Shown here: positions 21,181-33,484 of the stretch, piece by piece | Position numbering within the stretch: position 1 is the first letter of the stretch | Layout of the letters: each line of letters begins with the position of its first letter | NCBI GenBank assembly: GCA_047495785.1 | Contig: JBLDXI010000010.1 | Location: forward strand, 2,542,001-2,606,000 | Direction: 5' to 3' | Length of the DNA stretch: 64,000 nucleotides | From: Lepidodermella squamata | Taxonomy: Eukaryota > Gastrotricha | Program-made: the position numbers and the translations under genes | Notes under the pieces: generated by a model | The model's input: the letters and a program-made list of their open reading frames with translations, nothing else | What the model was told of the DNA's origin: nothing | Database searches by the model: none

Positions 21181-24100
21181 TCACGACAACTTCCCTTCCG
21201 GCGATTTATTAGGCGCAGTGGGCGTCGTGGGGGTCGATTCACCACTCCCGATAGCCAACTGCCTGAGGTTTGGCGTCGACAGTGCATTCTTCGCCAGACC
21301 ACTAGCGCTCAAATCTACTACATTCAGCAGAGTTGGGCGGTTCGTGGATGCTGGCGGTGATGATTCCTCAGGGATGGCCCCATAGCCGCCGATTGCGAAT
21401 GATGGCGTCGCAGGGCTAACAGGAGACCGCAAACTGCCACCGTTCACCGTATGATGCTGGGACGATGAAGACGGAGCGGTGGGTGGTTTTGCGTGGAAGA
21501 CAGCTTCTGACGCCACTTTGTGGATGACGTGGTCGTTGACCCGTAACGAACTATCCTTACTGCTGTGGCCATTTTTCGAGCCATTGTGATGCTGATCTTC
21601 CAGCCTAGTTTTCAAATAGTAATTAGTAACATATTGGTAACTTGATAGCAACTACTCAAACAATAAACCCTGATAAATAAATGAATGAACTGAAATCAGA
21701 AAATGGTTCACGGCAGCTTTAAACGAAGATGTCAACGCAAGAGAACTACTGGATCAGAAAACTACATTCCGGCGTTGGAATTAACATTACTTCCTACGCG
21801 TTAAGCCAACTCCATCATTTCCGTCGGGATCATCGAAGTCATCATGATACTGCGATTATAGACATTTACGGCTGATTGCCGCCTGTAAGTTCGTTTCAAA
21901 TCATATCATTAATAAAGCTACCATATGTTTGGGCGTTTTATCTTCGTCTTTTACAACTCGACTTAACTGGAATTTACTAGATAGTTGAGTCAGAGCTTTC
22001 TCCGGCGTCAGACCAAACCTATGGCAGCGATTCTGCACGGATGAAGGTTTAGTCCGTTAAGTTTAATGTTTGACGCCGTTTGCTGCGATAAGCTCAGCAC
22101 GCATTTCTGACACATTCCACTCAGTACTGTATTTAACGTGGCCTAGTTACTTCGTTAAACCCCGCCATTTTTTACATGCTAGCTTTCTATAAAAGCTTTT
22201 GCTTTGACAAAAGGTCGAGCGCTGATAAAAGAACAGGCCAAATTTCTACACGGCATCCATGAGCATAAAAAACGTCGCCATTATAATAAAAACGCTTGAA
22301 ACCCAACTTGCTCTGATTTTAAAGTTGAAAGGCGGGGTCAGAGGACAAACATTAAATGTGATTAGAAATGCTTGTGTTTTTTAACTTACAGATCAGCTTT
22401 TGACGACGAGGAAGTTTTGCCTGTCAGCGACCCCTTCTTGCGCTTCTTCGCCTGAGGCGCGTTAATCTCTTTAATGCGAATATCCCGCGTCGCCTTGAAG
22501 AAAGCTGCCAACGCACGATGAATCCGCGATCCCGTTTCACGCCCGCCCTCGCGCAACACATTCGGCGTTGGGAGCGGCGCAGCGTTTGAGGCAAGCAGGG
22601 CCGCAGCTTCACTCGCCATCCATGGATGCTCGACAAGTTCGGCCATAGTGAGCCTCTCGGTCTGCTCGACAGTCAGCAGTCGTCTGATAAGCTCTTTCGC
22701 GCCGGATGACACTTGCCGCCAGTCGTCACGGTCCAGCTCGTAATGGCAGGTTCGAACAGCTTCGGCCATGTTTTCGGGCGAATCGGCGACGAACGGCACG
22801 CGGCCGGACAACATGACGTAGAGTATTACGCCCAAGCTCCACAAGTCGCACATTGGCGAATAGGAATGAGAGAATAGAACTTCGGGGGCAGCGTATTGCA
22901 GAGTGTAACAGTCTGCCTCAACGGCATTCAGATCGCGAATAAATCGAGCAAAGCCAAAATCGACAACCTACAACGAAAAATCAAGGTTACAGTTGACATT
23001 TCCTATCAAATTATGTAAAATCGACCCTGTAACTGGACCTAACATAAAAGAAGGCTCCCTTTGTTTGTAATATAAAATTACCTTGCATTGTGAGAGAGGC
23101 GTTTGATCGACGAAAATGATGTTCTCCGGCTTCAGATCCAAGTGCGCCACATTTTTCTCGTGCATAAACCGCACAGCATCGACTATCATTTTGAACACTC
23201 GCCTCGCCTCAGATTCGCGGAACGTTGTCTTCTTTTGAATCTGCGACAACAGCTCTCCGCCACGTAGCAGCTCAAGAACCAAATAGGAATTGTGCTTGTC
23301 ATGCAGAACTTCCACCAGCTTGATTATGCCTGGGTGGCCCTGGCAAGCGGCTAGCGTTTCTATCTCAGAATCTACGCGAACACACCGGTTAAGAATTTTC
23401 ACCGCGAATTCTTCGCCTGTCTCCGCCGCCACGCACCGGCGAACCGTCGAAAATGACCCGCGGCCAATCGGCGACCCGTCAAAATCGATTCGGTATTTAT
23501 TGAAAAATTCCGAGGCTTTGAACTTTTGCAGAAGTTTCAAACGCTCAGTTGGACCGCCGATGTACGCGTCAATTTGCTGCTCAAGTTCACCCGGGCTAGC
23601 TTTCGCTATTGGCGCGATGGGTGCGATTTCCGCCCCGGTCTCGTCGATATGAAACGGCGCGACGTAGGAGTAGTCACGGAAAATCTTTGGCGAAACATGC
23701 ACACCCCCGCCACCCCCTGGCGATGTTCCAAGCAGATCTGACGGCAATTGGCTCGTGAATTCATTCGAGAAATTCTGAACATCTGAGTCATTGCGGATCA
23801 GTGGCTTTAAGGGTGGGGTCAGCTTCCGATTCACAACATCCGCCCAATTGGTTTTGAAAAAGAAGGCGTGACCGCGAATTTCGTCGGCACCATGAGCGCC
23901 TAACCGTTTCGAGGGGTCTTTAACCAGTAGCGTGTCAACGAAAGCTCGAGTTGCCATCGGGAAGCTGTGCGACAACGGCGGGTATTTGCCGTCTAAAACG
24001 CGCTTTCTCACCGCTTGTTGCGAGTTATCATGCCCGGCAAGCGTGAACGGCGAAGTTCCAGTCAGCAGTTCGTAGGTCAGTACGCCCAGCGACCACCAAT

Positions 24101-24819
24101 CAGCCGCAAAATCGTAACCATGGCCCTTATCTACAACCTCTGGCGCCATGTATTCGACAGTTCCGCAGTACGAGTACGTTCTCTGGTCGTGTTCCCAATG
24201 GTTGAATTTTCGCGAAAGCCCGAAATCTGTCAGTACAATGTGGCCTTCATTGTCAAGCAGGATGTTTTCGAGCTTCAAATCGCGGTAGATAATGCCTAAA
24301 TCATGTAGAGCTGACAGGGCAACAAGCAGCTCGGCAGCGTAAAATGTTGTATCCTCTACTGTAAATTTCCCACGCTGTACCAAGTGGGTGAACAATTCGC
24401 CACCGCCCAGGTAGTCGAGCACCAAGAACAATTCTGAAATTCGAAAATGAGATCAAATCTGATGATGATATTTAATGGTTTATAATTGACTTACTGGCTT
24501 CGTTTTGAAAGGCGTAGTGTAGCGTGACAAGGAATGGACACTGGCGAACGGCCTCGAGAATTTTGCGCTCAGCTATCGTATGCTCGGCGCCCTTCACCTT
24601 CGACAAGATAGTGGCTTTCTTGAGCGATTTCAACGCATAGACGCGGCCGTGATCGGCGCCGGGTCCGGTTTTACGCGCCAGGTAAACTTTGCCAAACGCT
24701 CCGGAGCCGAGTAACCGGATCAGAGAGAAGTCATTAACGGAAACCTGAAGATTTGTTGAGTTTGCCGATGCTGTAATCACTTGGCCCTTACTCGTTCGCG
24801 TTAAATCGTTAGACGACAT
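21181..24819 (-). CDS. MSK-like two-domain Ser/Thr protein kinase, paralogue B
   Basis: Exons 24819-24495, 24433-23082, 22967-22390 and 21604-21181 join in frame to 892 aa. The N-terminal AGC kinase (about 30-300) has LGSGAFGKVY, YRDLKLEN at 158-165, TDFGLS and the T-loop TYSYCGTVEYMAPE, whose Ser at about 196 matches the PDK1-type site. The hydrophobic motif FRDYSYVAP keeps its Ser. The CaMK-type kinase has IGRGSFSTV, HLDLKPEN, VDFGFAR and CYTLQYAAPEV. A basic KKRKKGS stretch looks like a nuclear signal. The last exon is a low-complexity Ser/Thr/Pro tail. The family (MSK1/2, RPS6KA4/5) acts in the nucleus on chromatin and CREB. If the last intron is retained, an in-frame TAA follows at once, giving a shorter protein of 752 aa. 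Confidence 0.93.
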
Positions 24820-27800
24820 TGCTAAGATTCCCTAAGTCACCGACTGCTAGCTGGCACAACACGATACGATAATTCAGAATGTAATTGATTAGATGATAGC
24901 CGGCATTGTGCTGAATCTGCTCCAACTACGAACGTCGCCAATGAGAAAGGCGCATACGTCGACAACAATTATACTAACATTTTCACAACTAATTAAATAT
25001 CTATTTCTGCCTAAAAAAATAGGTATAATTTTGTTATATCTGAGCTGAAAATGGGATATTGGAATACTGTAAGCTTGAATAAATCTGACATGTAGCCAGA
25101 GAAGAAAACATGGATATCGTAGTATGGTCATGTCGCGTAGATATCATGCGAATGCATTCATTGCAGTCGTAGTAGGATAGCTGTGTACTATAATGCGGTA
25201 TAAGGCAAAGTGTCACCTGTTTACTTGCTCGCTATTTGTCTCTTATAATAATTTTTGTTTGTTTGTCTATCTGTTTGTTAGTTATACGCTGTTAGTTTGC
25301 CGGCGCCAGTGCGCGCGCGTGCTTTGAGCAGTACTGCACCGGTGTGAAGCACCCTGGGATAGCTGAATAGCCTAGATTTCGACCACTTTTTCATTGAAGA
25401 GACCGCTGTGATTCAGATAATCGTTCGTAACTTACCTCCACTTCTCTATGCTCCACTTATAGGCTCCTCTAAGGTCACAGGCCAAAAAAGACCGAAAATT
25501 TGAAGACAATTTAGGCGCGTTGTAGCACCTTTTCTAAATGCGACTCGTTTTAACGAGTGATAAGAGGAGGATTAGTCCAAAGATCAGTAAAAAAGGATAT
25601 TCGAGAATCCGAGCAAAGCTGTAAGCCAATTGTCCCGAATTAGGTGCTGGGTATTTCTTTGCCAGAATGTGTTGGTCATCAGTTGAACAAAAAATAATAA
25701 ATTGGCAGAAATGATGTTGATGGGCGCGAGTAGAATTTACAATTTACAACAGGTAGCCTTAGTGCAGGGTGTGGATCAAAAAAAGAGTGAATTGGTCTGT
25801 CAGCCGGTTCGATGCAGACAGAAAATTAAATAAGCGAAAAAACTCACCACCAGGCTAGCGTTGGCTTAAATGTGTGGAGCAGCATAGTAATGTCATGTAG
25901 TGCATTCACGTGCATGAACTGAGTGCTACGCAGTATGTACAATGCATACGTGCACGTATATATATGTATGCATAAAAACCTCTTGTGCAGAGGTTCAACT
26001 CAATGATTCTTGGGAGTTCTAGCATGTGTGATATCGCAATCTCTGTATAATGCATTGCTAGACGTGTAGTAAAAAGCAGTTTTATAGTGGATGTGGTAGT
26101 ACGACGATAACACCAGGTAGGCATATATATCTACAATATAGCTATTATATTATTAAGACGCGTGCCGACACGACCATGACCATTGCCAGCCATCGTTGAC
26201 GTGTAATTTATAGCTGAGCCTAGCTATTACTGTTATACGGCCTTTCGCTGCCAGCGCTGTTCATGGAAGTTGATACACTGTGACTACCGAATGCTAGGAA
26301 GGAGAACACGCTCCGCCTATACCTGCATTCGGTCATATAAATTCGCGGTTTTTTGCCTTGTAAAGCTTATTTGAATGAAAGGGTTGGTACCGAGTTATAA
26401 GGGTCACGTGCCGGTAACCGTAATTGGCGTGCGTAGTGGAACTTGGGAAAGCCCTATTGCGTCATTACTTCTCTACCTACGTCATAAGCGGTTGTCAAAC
26501 TATCGCTATTTGGCGTGCGGCCCTTTCGGCCCTTTAAAAATGTCTGGAAAGTCATTTGGTGGCTTTGGTCTCGGGAAAATCGTGGGTGGCGGGGTAGATG
26601 AGGGCTAGATAACCAAAGTAAAGGGAAATCTGGATTCGTAAGATTCACACCGAAACTTTGAATTGAAATGGTTGATTAGGCATGGCAGGTAAAGTTATGC
26701 GAAGAAGTGTGAAATACTGGAATTTTTGAATATTTCGGCTGATACCGGGTGCTTTAATACCCTACTTATGCGCTTTTCTTCGATTGTTGCTTGGTCAGAG
26801 TGAGACACATTCTCCAACAAATAACTCTCTAATTTCGGAGGCGTAAAAAGCTTGCGAATCCAATATACTTGACGCTGACTTTCAGTAGATAAATTCAGCA
26901 ATCAGCTAAATTGCAAATCAGTATAAGTTCTGCGGTCTACATTTGAGAATTTTCAACGATTTGAAGCGTCAACTAATGCACTGCAGCTGCAGCTGAAGCA
27001 GGAATACACATACACACAGCTTGTGCATGCATCGATTGAAGTAGCCGCAGCCGTGGTATAAGTCGACCAAATCACATAAGTGCACTAAAAGCCGTCGATC
27101 GATGCTGGCGACCGATCGATAGCCGGCTGCGGTGAAGTTTACTGGCTGTTGAGTTGTTTCGCTGATACGACGGCATGCATCCACAAGTGGAAGCACTTGG
27201 GCGCCTTTGCAGTTGCAGTTGCTACCCACTTGCGAGTTTACGGAAGGCGCGTATTTTCACGGTGAAAGGGGCGTAATTATGCGATATTAAATGCCGCAAA
27301 TGGGATGCTTTCTGAGCAGAAATATGGCTGTGTTTTTTCTTGGACAGATATTTTCAATGATGGCAAGTACTAAAAAGCGATCGGGGTTTACACTAAGATA
27401 CCGTCTGCAGTATATTTCGCTATTGTTTGTCTACGGCGCATCTTTGAAATCAGCTGCATCTAACGCAAACTGCAAGACAAGACAAGACCGAATCGATCTG
27501 CACTAATATCGTTTTCCGCGAATTCAACTTGAAATGTTGCGAATCAACGAATTTGACATTATTTCGTGCCAAAATGATAAACGCGTGACTTTCCTGATGA
27601 ACACGAGACTGAAAATGGTAACAAAACTTGCACAACCGTGAAATAAGGCTAGATCGAACAAGCCTACAGCCTCAAATGCGTTAGAAAACCCGATTGCCCG
27701 CCACCGGAGAAGATCCCGGAGAGACTAATAGTGTGTTGTTAATTTTTTGTTAAGAACTGAGCGAAAATGAAGGTGGATCAAATGTAATCTTGTGACGCGC

Positions 27801-28042
27801 TATTTCACTTATGACACGTCAAGTATGTTAAAAAATGAAACACAGGAGATTAAAAAACGCCTGTAGCTCTCTTTCTCATCGAAACAATTTTTCATTGCCG
27901 TTTATTATTACAATAATATCATTATTATGACTTCGGAACATTGATAGAGAGACACACAAAATTAATATTGTTAACAATGCAGTGACGAAGTGTAGCAGTA
28001 CTAGTACGAAAGAGCGATAGATCAGTTTTATTCATCAAATTT
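24820..28042. other. Intergenic region upstream of the MSK pair and downstream of the SENP gene
   Basis: No protein or RNA gene recognised. It probably carries the promoter and 5' UTR of MSK paralogue B. GC-rich and CpG-rich patches (about 25300-25340) and an alternating purine-pyrimidine stretch (about 25910-25975) are visible. Short ORFs here show no family features. Confidence 0.4.
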
Positions 28043-29281
28043 TCAAACAGGCGGTAAAATAGCGGCCTGCACCAGCTCAAACGCCATGCGCCGCCGGCAG
28101 TCAGGCATGTCACCGGGCGTGAAATCAAAACTCAACGCTTTGACGCCTGCACCTGAACTCGCGACTTTCAACAACTGCGTCGCACAACGCGCAAACTGGC
28201 ACGTGAACACGCCGCAGTCTGAGCCGTTCGTCTGCTGCGGCGCGTCTAACCGGTCTAAGACCGCCCACTGCGCCGGGTCAAACTCGAATTTACCCTTGTG
28301 CTTATCCGCATGTTCCCGCATCAAGTAATCTAGCAACATACGACCGTAAGTCGGCGCGTGCCGACCGCCTAACGAATCGAACAACACGATACACTTCCGC
28401 TTGATGTCGATAACACCGAGAATCCAGTGAACACGAACGTGGATTGGAACTAAAACGACCTCGTAAGAAAATAGATCAACACGCCGCGTCCAACGCTTCA
28501 CGCCATCGTAACCCTTCGACTCCAAGGTCGACATGAAAAATGTCGAGAAAGCGTATGCAGAATCCGCTGCCAATTTACTGGAACCCGCCGTATTCGCGAC
28601 TAATGCCATGTACAAATTTACAACCTCGTCATTCAGCCACTGCCTACCCACCAACGTCCTCACGTCTTTACGAGTTACCGACAAATTATTTGTTAGCTGG
28701 CTAGGAGGTGGCGAGACCAACTCAGACTCAGCGCCGTGGTTCGACATGACAGAATTCGCGACTAGTAACTGCTCTGAGGTGAGTCGCCTAAAAGCAGGTT
28801 TCGGTGGTTCGAGGCCTAACCTTGCACGTAATACGCGCTCTAATTCATCCGGATCTTGTTCGACTTTACGCTTCTGAGCTGCGATAGCTGCCTGCTCTTG
28901 ACGCAGCGATTCTCCGGTTTTCAGCGTCATCGCCCTGATTTCGCTCAGCAAACCTGAGACGAAATCATCTGAAGCACTTGAAACCGGCTGCCGCTCGCCT
29001 AATGGTGTCGGTTTCGCTGATTTTTCATCTATTGCTGTGAGACAGTCGACGTCAATGACTGAGGTAGTGTTGTTGTTATTGATGTTCGAGGCAACCGACC
29101 ATGAGTCAACAGGCGGCGAGGCGACCATAGGGCCTCGCAAGCAGCTCCGGACCAGTTCTTCATACGCCAGCCGGTCGTCGGATACCACGGCTTCTATCGC
29201 ACTGTTTCCGAACGAAAAGCCATTCGTAACAAGAGGCACGGTTTTTCGCGAGTAAGGGGACGGGCTTGAACTGCTTGTCAT
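28043..29281 (-). CDS. Ulp1/SENP-family SUMO protease
   Basis: Single exon of 412 aa from the ATG at 29281. A frame further upstream exists, but the first 23 residues look like translated 5' UTR. The C-terminal ~210 residues form a C48 peptidase. The WLND motif begins it, His285 lies in VRVHWILGVID, Asp302 in LFDSLGG, a Gln in QQTNGSDCG, and the nucleophile Cys356 in GSDCGVF. Such enzymes cut SUMO precursors and remove SUMO from targets, often at the nuclear envelope. The N-terminal half is low-complexity with a charged helix (about 105-160). It is closest in type to SENP1/2/Ulp1, and the exact orthologue is not resolved. Splice-donor-like sequences at about 29400 and 29530 suggest non-coding 5' exons. 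It is divergent from the STPGR gene. Confidence 0.92.
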   Translation of the reverse strand: MTSSSSPSPYSRKTVPLVTNGFSFGNSAIEAVVSDDRLAYEELVRSCLRGPMVASPPVDSWSVASNINNNNTTSVIDVDCLTAIDEKSAKPTPLGERQPVSSASDDFVSGLLSEIRAMTLKTGESLRQEQAAIAAQKRKVEQDPDELERVLRARLGLEPPKPAFRRLTSEQLLVANSVMSNHGAESELVSPPPSQLTNNLSVTRKDVRTLVGRQWLNDEVVNLYMALVANTAGSSKLAADSAYAFSTFFMSTLESKGYDGVKRWTRRVDLFSYEVVLVPIHVRVHWILGVIDIKRKCIVLFDSLGGRHAPTYGRMLLDYLMREHADKHKGKFEFDPAQWAVLDRLDAPQQTNGSDCGVFTCQFARCATQLLKVASSGAGVKALSFDFTPGDMPDCRRRMAFELVQAAILPPV

Positions 29282-30450
29282 TACCAAACTAGTGTTAAAA
29301 GCCACGGTTAAATAAGCAACTATACCGACATCAAGCGACAACGAAATCACACGCTCATTTCGGGAAATTATTTCATAATGAATATGATTTCACAACTCAC
29401 CTTCTCTGATCAGCTGAAATAGTTGCGTCCATGATGCTGCTACAGTTCAAAGAATTTTGCAGAGAAATCTTAGCCGATCTGTGAGACGAGATTCAGTTTG
29501 ATAAGCCATGAAGGAAGGAAATACCACTCACCCTGTGTTATTGTCATCACCATCGGCGGATAACTTCTGTAATCCAGCGGGAAATCGAGAATTACTACTG
29601 GCCATATACATATGTGTGTCTAAACTTCTAAATTGATTAGGTATTTAAAAACAGAAAAGTGAAAAGTAATAGCCAACTTGGGGAAAAGCAACGTTTTAGC
29701 GAGTTTAGTATTAAAAAGCTCGAAATGATGTCCACTTTGCAAAGTCATCAGCTCAGTTTTCGATATAAAAGCATGTGTTAACCAATCAAGCAACTTAAGG
29801 CTGTCATCAATCGGCAGTTGATAGTAAGTAAGTCGACTGGAAATGACAAACGAAGCGAAATCGATCCCTTGGTTTTCAGGTGCAGTCAGGTCAGCTGACC
29901 GAGGATCATAAAATCTGTCGATTTTATCCTGTGACAGAAAAATAAAAATAATTGAACCATTAATTTTAATTTTAATATTCCATTATTGCTTTATAATATA
30001 CAAATTTGGCTTCATTAGCAACGACACATTGCCCTTTTGGGTTCATATCCTGCTGTCGGCATCTGTTGAAATCATTTCTTTAGTTTTCAGCTGACGTCTA
30101 GACTGTGTGAAGTGGATTTGAAGCAAAACGTGAAAGTGCGGCCCACAGAACAAGGCAATACCTTGAGAAATTGAACGGTAAGTCTATGTTTTCTTCACAG
30201 ATCGTGTTTGAGTTAAGTAAAAAGAGACATTGTCGATTCATTAAATCATTTGCTGTTCAGATTCAGTTATTAATAAAAAAGCTATAGGATATAGCTTAAA
30301 ATTCGAAGTTTTTCTTAACTTGCCATTTTGCTAGCGTTTATAGCAAAGTAGACCATAGTTTAGATCAGTTTGGAATTTAAAGCTTACGAAAACTTCGCTA
30401 CAATGAAGGAAAGTTAAGTACCTACGACTGGTTATGTAATTTGCTAGAAA
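29282..30450. other. Shared upstream region of two divergent genes
   Basis: The SENP gene reads left and the STPGR gene reads right from here. GTGAG-type donors on the minus strand (about 29400 and 29530) and a GTAAGT donor on the plus strand at about 30180 suggest untranslated 5' exons for both. No coding sequence. Confidence 0.45.
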
Positions 30451-31376
30451 ATGCCCGGTGCCGAAGCCACTATTAGTGTGCAAGCTGAGCCGCAGCATCC
30501 TAACTTGGAAATGAGAGTAAGCATATTATTTGCCATTCGCTCAAAATATAATATTTGTAACAACTCAGAATACACCCGGACCCGGAGCTTACGAGATTCC
30601 CGATTTTTTAGAAGAATGGACCAAAAAGCCTCATACCTTCAGATCAAGTTTCAAAAACCAAGGCCGCGAATCTCCAATTTATTTTACGGCAAATCGAGAT
30701 GGAAAGTACCTCGCTCCGGTGAGTTCCAGTGTTCAAGTTTTGCGAAAGTGATGAAAACTTATCCATTTTCCTCAAAATGCTCTGGGAGTTTTTATAATTA
30801 ATTTTTTTTCTATTCCTTCTCATGCATAGGGCCTCTATGAGCACAAGGACTTTGTCACTAGCTTACTCAAGCAACGATACGGGATGACATATGGTGCGAA
30901 AAATCGTCCCCGTGACCCTGCAGCTAGGTCGCCATCCCCTCGCCGAAGTGGCACTGCGGCTGAAATAGATCTTAGCCCCGGTATGTATAACACCGAAAAA
31001 TATTTGTCGATCGGCAGCATGCCGAGAGGTCCAATGTCGGTGTTTCGTTCGCAAACTCCCCGTTTCAAGGAACGCATTGTCTCCTCATCCTTCAATCCAG
31101 GCCCTGGGAATTACTCCCTGCCACCAATGCCGAGGAAACCAGCTGTAACTTCCAGCTTCACATCACGCACAGCGCGATTCAAGACACCAGTTAACGTAAT
31201 GATTGCTCGCTATTAGCAATGCAGTATCACTGTTACCTCATATTTTGTTTCGTTTGCAGAAGAATCCCGGCCCTGGAACTTATGACAGATGCATCAACAC
31301 TCCAGCGGCGGCAGAGTCGCTGACCAAGATTGGAAAGCTATATGGACTTTTCTTCCCCATAGAATACTACCCATAA
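30451..31376 (+). CDS. STPGR-repeat (SHIPPO/ODF3-like) protein, probably axonemal
   Basis: Exons 30451-30516, 30569-30718, 30830-31195 and 31260-31376 join in frame to 232 aa with stop TAA at 31374. Sperm-tail PG-rich repeats are plain: NTPGPGAYEIP, SPGMYN, NPGPGNYSLPP and NPGPGTYD, spaced along a basic, extended protein. Three exon joints fall at or next to repeats. In animals such proteins are inner or outer components of ciliary and sperm-flagellar microtubules. The four introns' worth of splice sites are canonical GT..AG and 52-111 nt long. The specific orthologue (ODF3, STPG1/2 type) cannot be assigned. Confidence 0.85.
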
Positions 31377-32462
31377 TCAAAATATCGACTTGCGAGCAAG
31401 AGATGGCCTAATTTGTATTAATGTGCAATTGTACCAATAACATGCGACTTTGTGATAAAAATAGTAATCGAGCTCACCAGATATAGCGTTTCAATTTGTA
31501 ATTTCACACTTCGATTGCGATACCGGTAGATTTCACATATAATATAAGTCTCCCATTTTACGTTCGCGTCTTTCTTACATGAAAATTTTCATTAGTTATC
31601 AAATTCACTATTATCTCAACTTCCGTTAATTTTGCCAAAATGCAAATAGCCAGTGTAAATATCTTTTTCATTGGCGTTGCAGTTGGGCGATTTCGTTGAA
31701 AATTCTTACCCCAACTTTCGATGCGGAATGACTGTTTCCCCAATAATTTCTTCCGATATGTTGCAAGTGCTATATTATATATTTGCGGATAATCCCGTTT
31801 GATAGGCATGAGAAGATTATTTTCATACGCACAGGATGGCTACAAATGGAACTGAGTGATCGCATTTCGCACACGGAATTTTACCTTCTTTGATACGATA
31901 CGGTGAAAAAGAGCCGATTTCGCCCGGCTATCATTGCCCTTGCTTTTGATAATTATAATAAAGGCATCACAAGACCGGCCAATATTGTTTATTTATTTTA
32001 GTGTCATAATTTTATGCCGACTCATTTCTGACATCATCCCAGGTAACAGCCCTGCAATAACCTTGATTGCAATCCGAGTATTTTGGCCACCGAGGGCGTT
32101 CTGGACTTGTCCGTTCATCCAAAATGACGATATAGTTAGTTTGGCTCGTATTCCTCACTCTTTTATTGACGCCTAGAGTCTCTAATATGACAAAATTATG
32201 ATTTAAATGGATATTTCTAAATTTGCCTATAAGAATGACCGAGCGTCCCATAAATGGGACATTGCGTAACTCGGAGACGGTTGAGGGTGGGGTCACCAAA
32301 TTTCGTTTTTTTTCATTTTTTCGATGTTATGATTCATTCCACAAAAAATTAGAACGATTGGATCAAAATCCTGAGTCTTGGTCTAAACGGGTTAGGCTAA
32401 CTTCAAAAATATACCGCGCTAGTCGTTGGTTGTCGCATCTGCAGCACTCGCTTATATATTAA
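31377..32462. other. 3' UTR and intergenic DNA
   Basis: Nothing coding recognised. The first part is likely the 3' UTR of the STPGR gene. The rest is unique AT-rich sequence leading to the inverted-repeat element. Confidence 0.4.
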
Positions 32463-33382
32463 TATATATGTCGTATATAATGTCGATTTTTATGTAATGT
32501 TAACTTTACATAGACCCAGCCTATGTAATGCTCACTTTACACGTGTAATGTTAACATTAGATATGTAATGTCAACTTTAGATGACATTTAAATGAAATCT
32601 GCTATGTAAAGTGAGCCAGCAGATGTTACTTTGCGGGTGGTTGTGCTAAAAAATCACCTTTCAATGGGAGGAATGGAAGTTGTCAACCCTGAGGCTTATG
32701 GCGGTGATCCCGTCAATGGCCCTAAAGTCGAGATTGAGCTGCTTCAAGCCAAACTTAAGGCAAAATTTCAAAATTATTTCAATCCAGCGGCAAGTCGAAG
32801 CAGATCTACTACCCGTTAGCGTTGCAGCATAAGGGTCTATTTGACGCTAAAAACAACTTTCTATTCTTCCATGACTAAGGTAGTAAATAGGTTACCGCCA
32901 AAATGGCTGATACTCGTGCAGCAGGTGAACGCTGGCGAACCCCAGGTCTTCGCCCACTAAAATGGAACGGGGCGCCCCATTAGAAGTAACTTAAGGGTTC
33001 CCTCTTACGTGTTTCAACCAGTTTTGCGCCCGTAACTTCGAACCAATCTGGTCAACAAGTTCAAATTCAATAAGACTGCCTTTCTTACCACCCAAGTTGG
33101 TCAGTGGTGGCCTGAATGCTATACCCCAGGAAAATTGTCAGCACTAATAACCAACTCAGCCCTAACCATAACTAATAACTGACTTCTTCCCACTTTCTTG
33201 AATTTGAAATGAATAAAACATGTATTATATCATTTCTTGGCGCACTTTACATATCTAAAGTCAACATTATATAGTATAAATGTATCTAATGTGAACATTA
33301 CATATCTAGAGTCGACATTACATAGGCATCACTATATAAAGTTAACATTACATAAAAATCGACATTATATACGACATATATG
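32463..33382. mobile_element. ~920-bp non-autonomous element with ~150-bp TIRs made of short repeats
   Basis: The left arm (about 32463-32622) and right arm (about 33236-33382) are reverse complements. Both contain gtcgtatataatgtcgattt at the outer side and several copies of tgtaatgttaactttag-like units further in. The central ~600 bp has no recognised gene, though a 62-codon frame (32631-32819) is open. Subterminal repeats in long TIRs are usual for hAT- or Mutator-like MITEs. The family is not assigned. Confidence 0.8.
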
Positions 33383-33484
33383 CAAATATGCAATAAAAAG
33401 CTATGACAATTGTTGGAGCAACGCTCTATAGCTCCAAGATATTCGAAGTTGAAATTGAAATTGCAGCATAATTTTTATGTAGAT

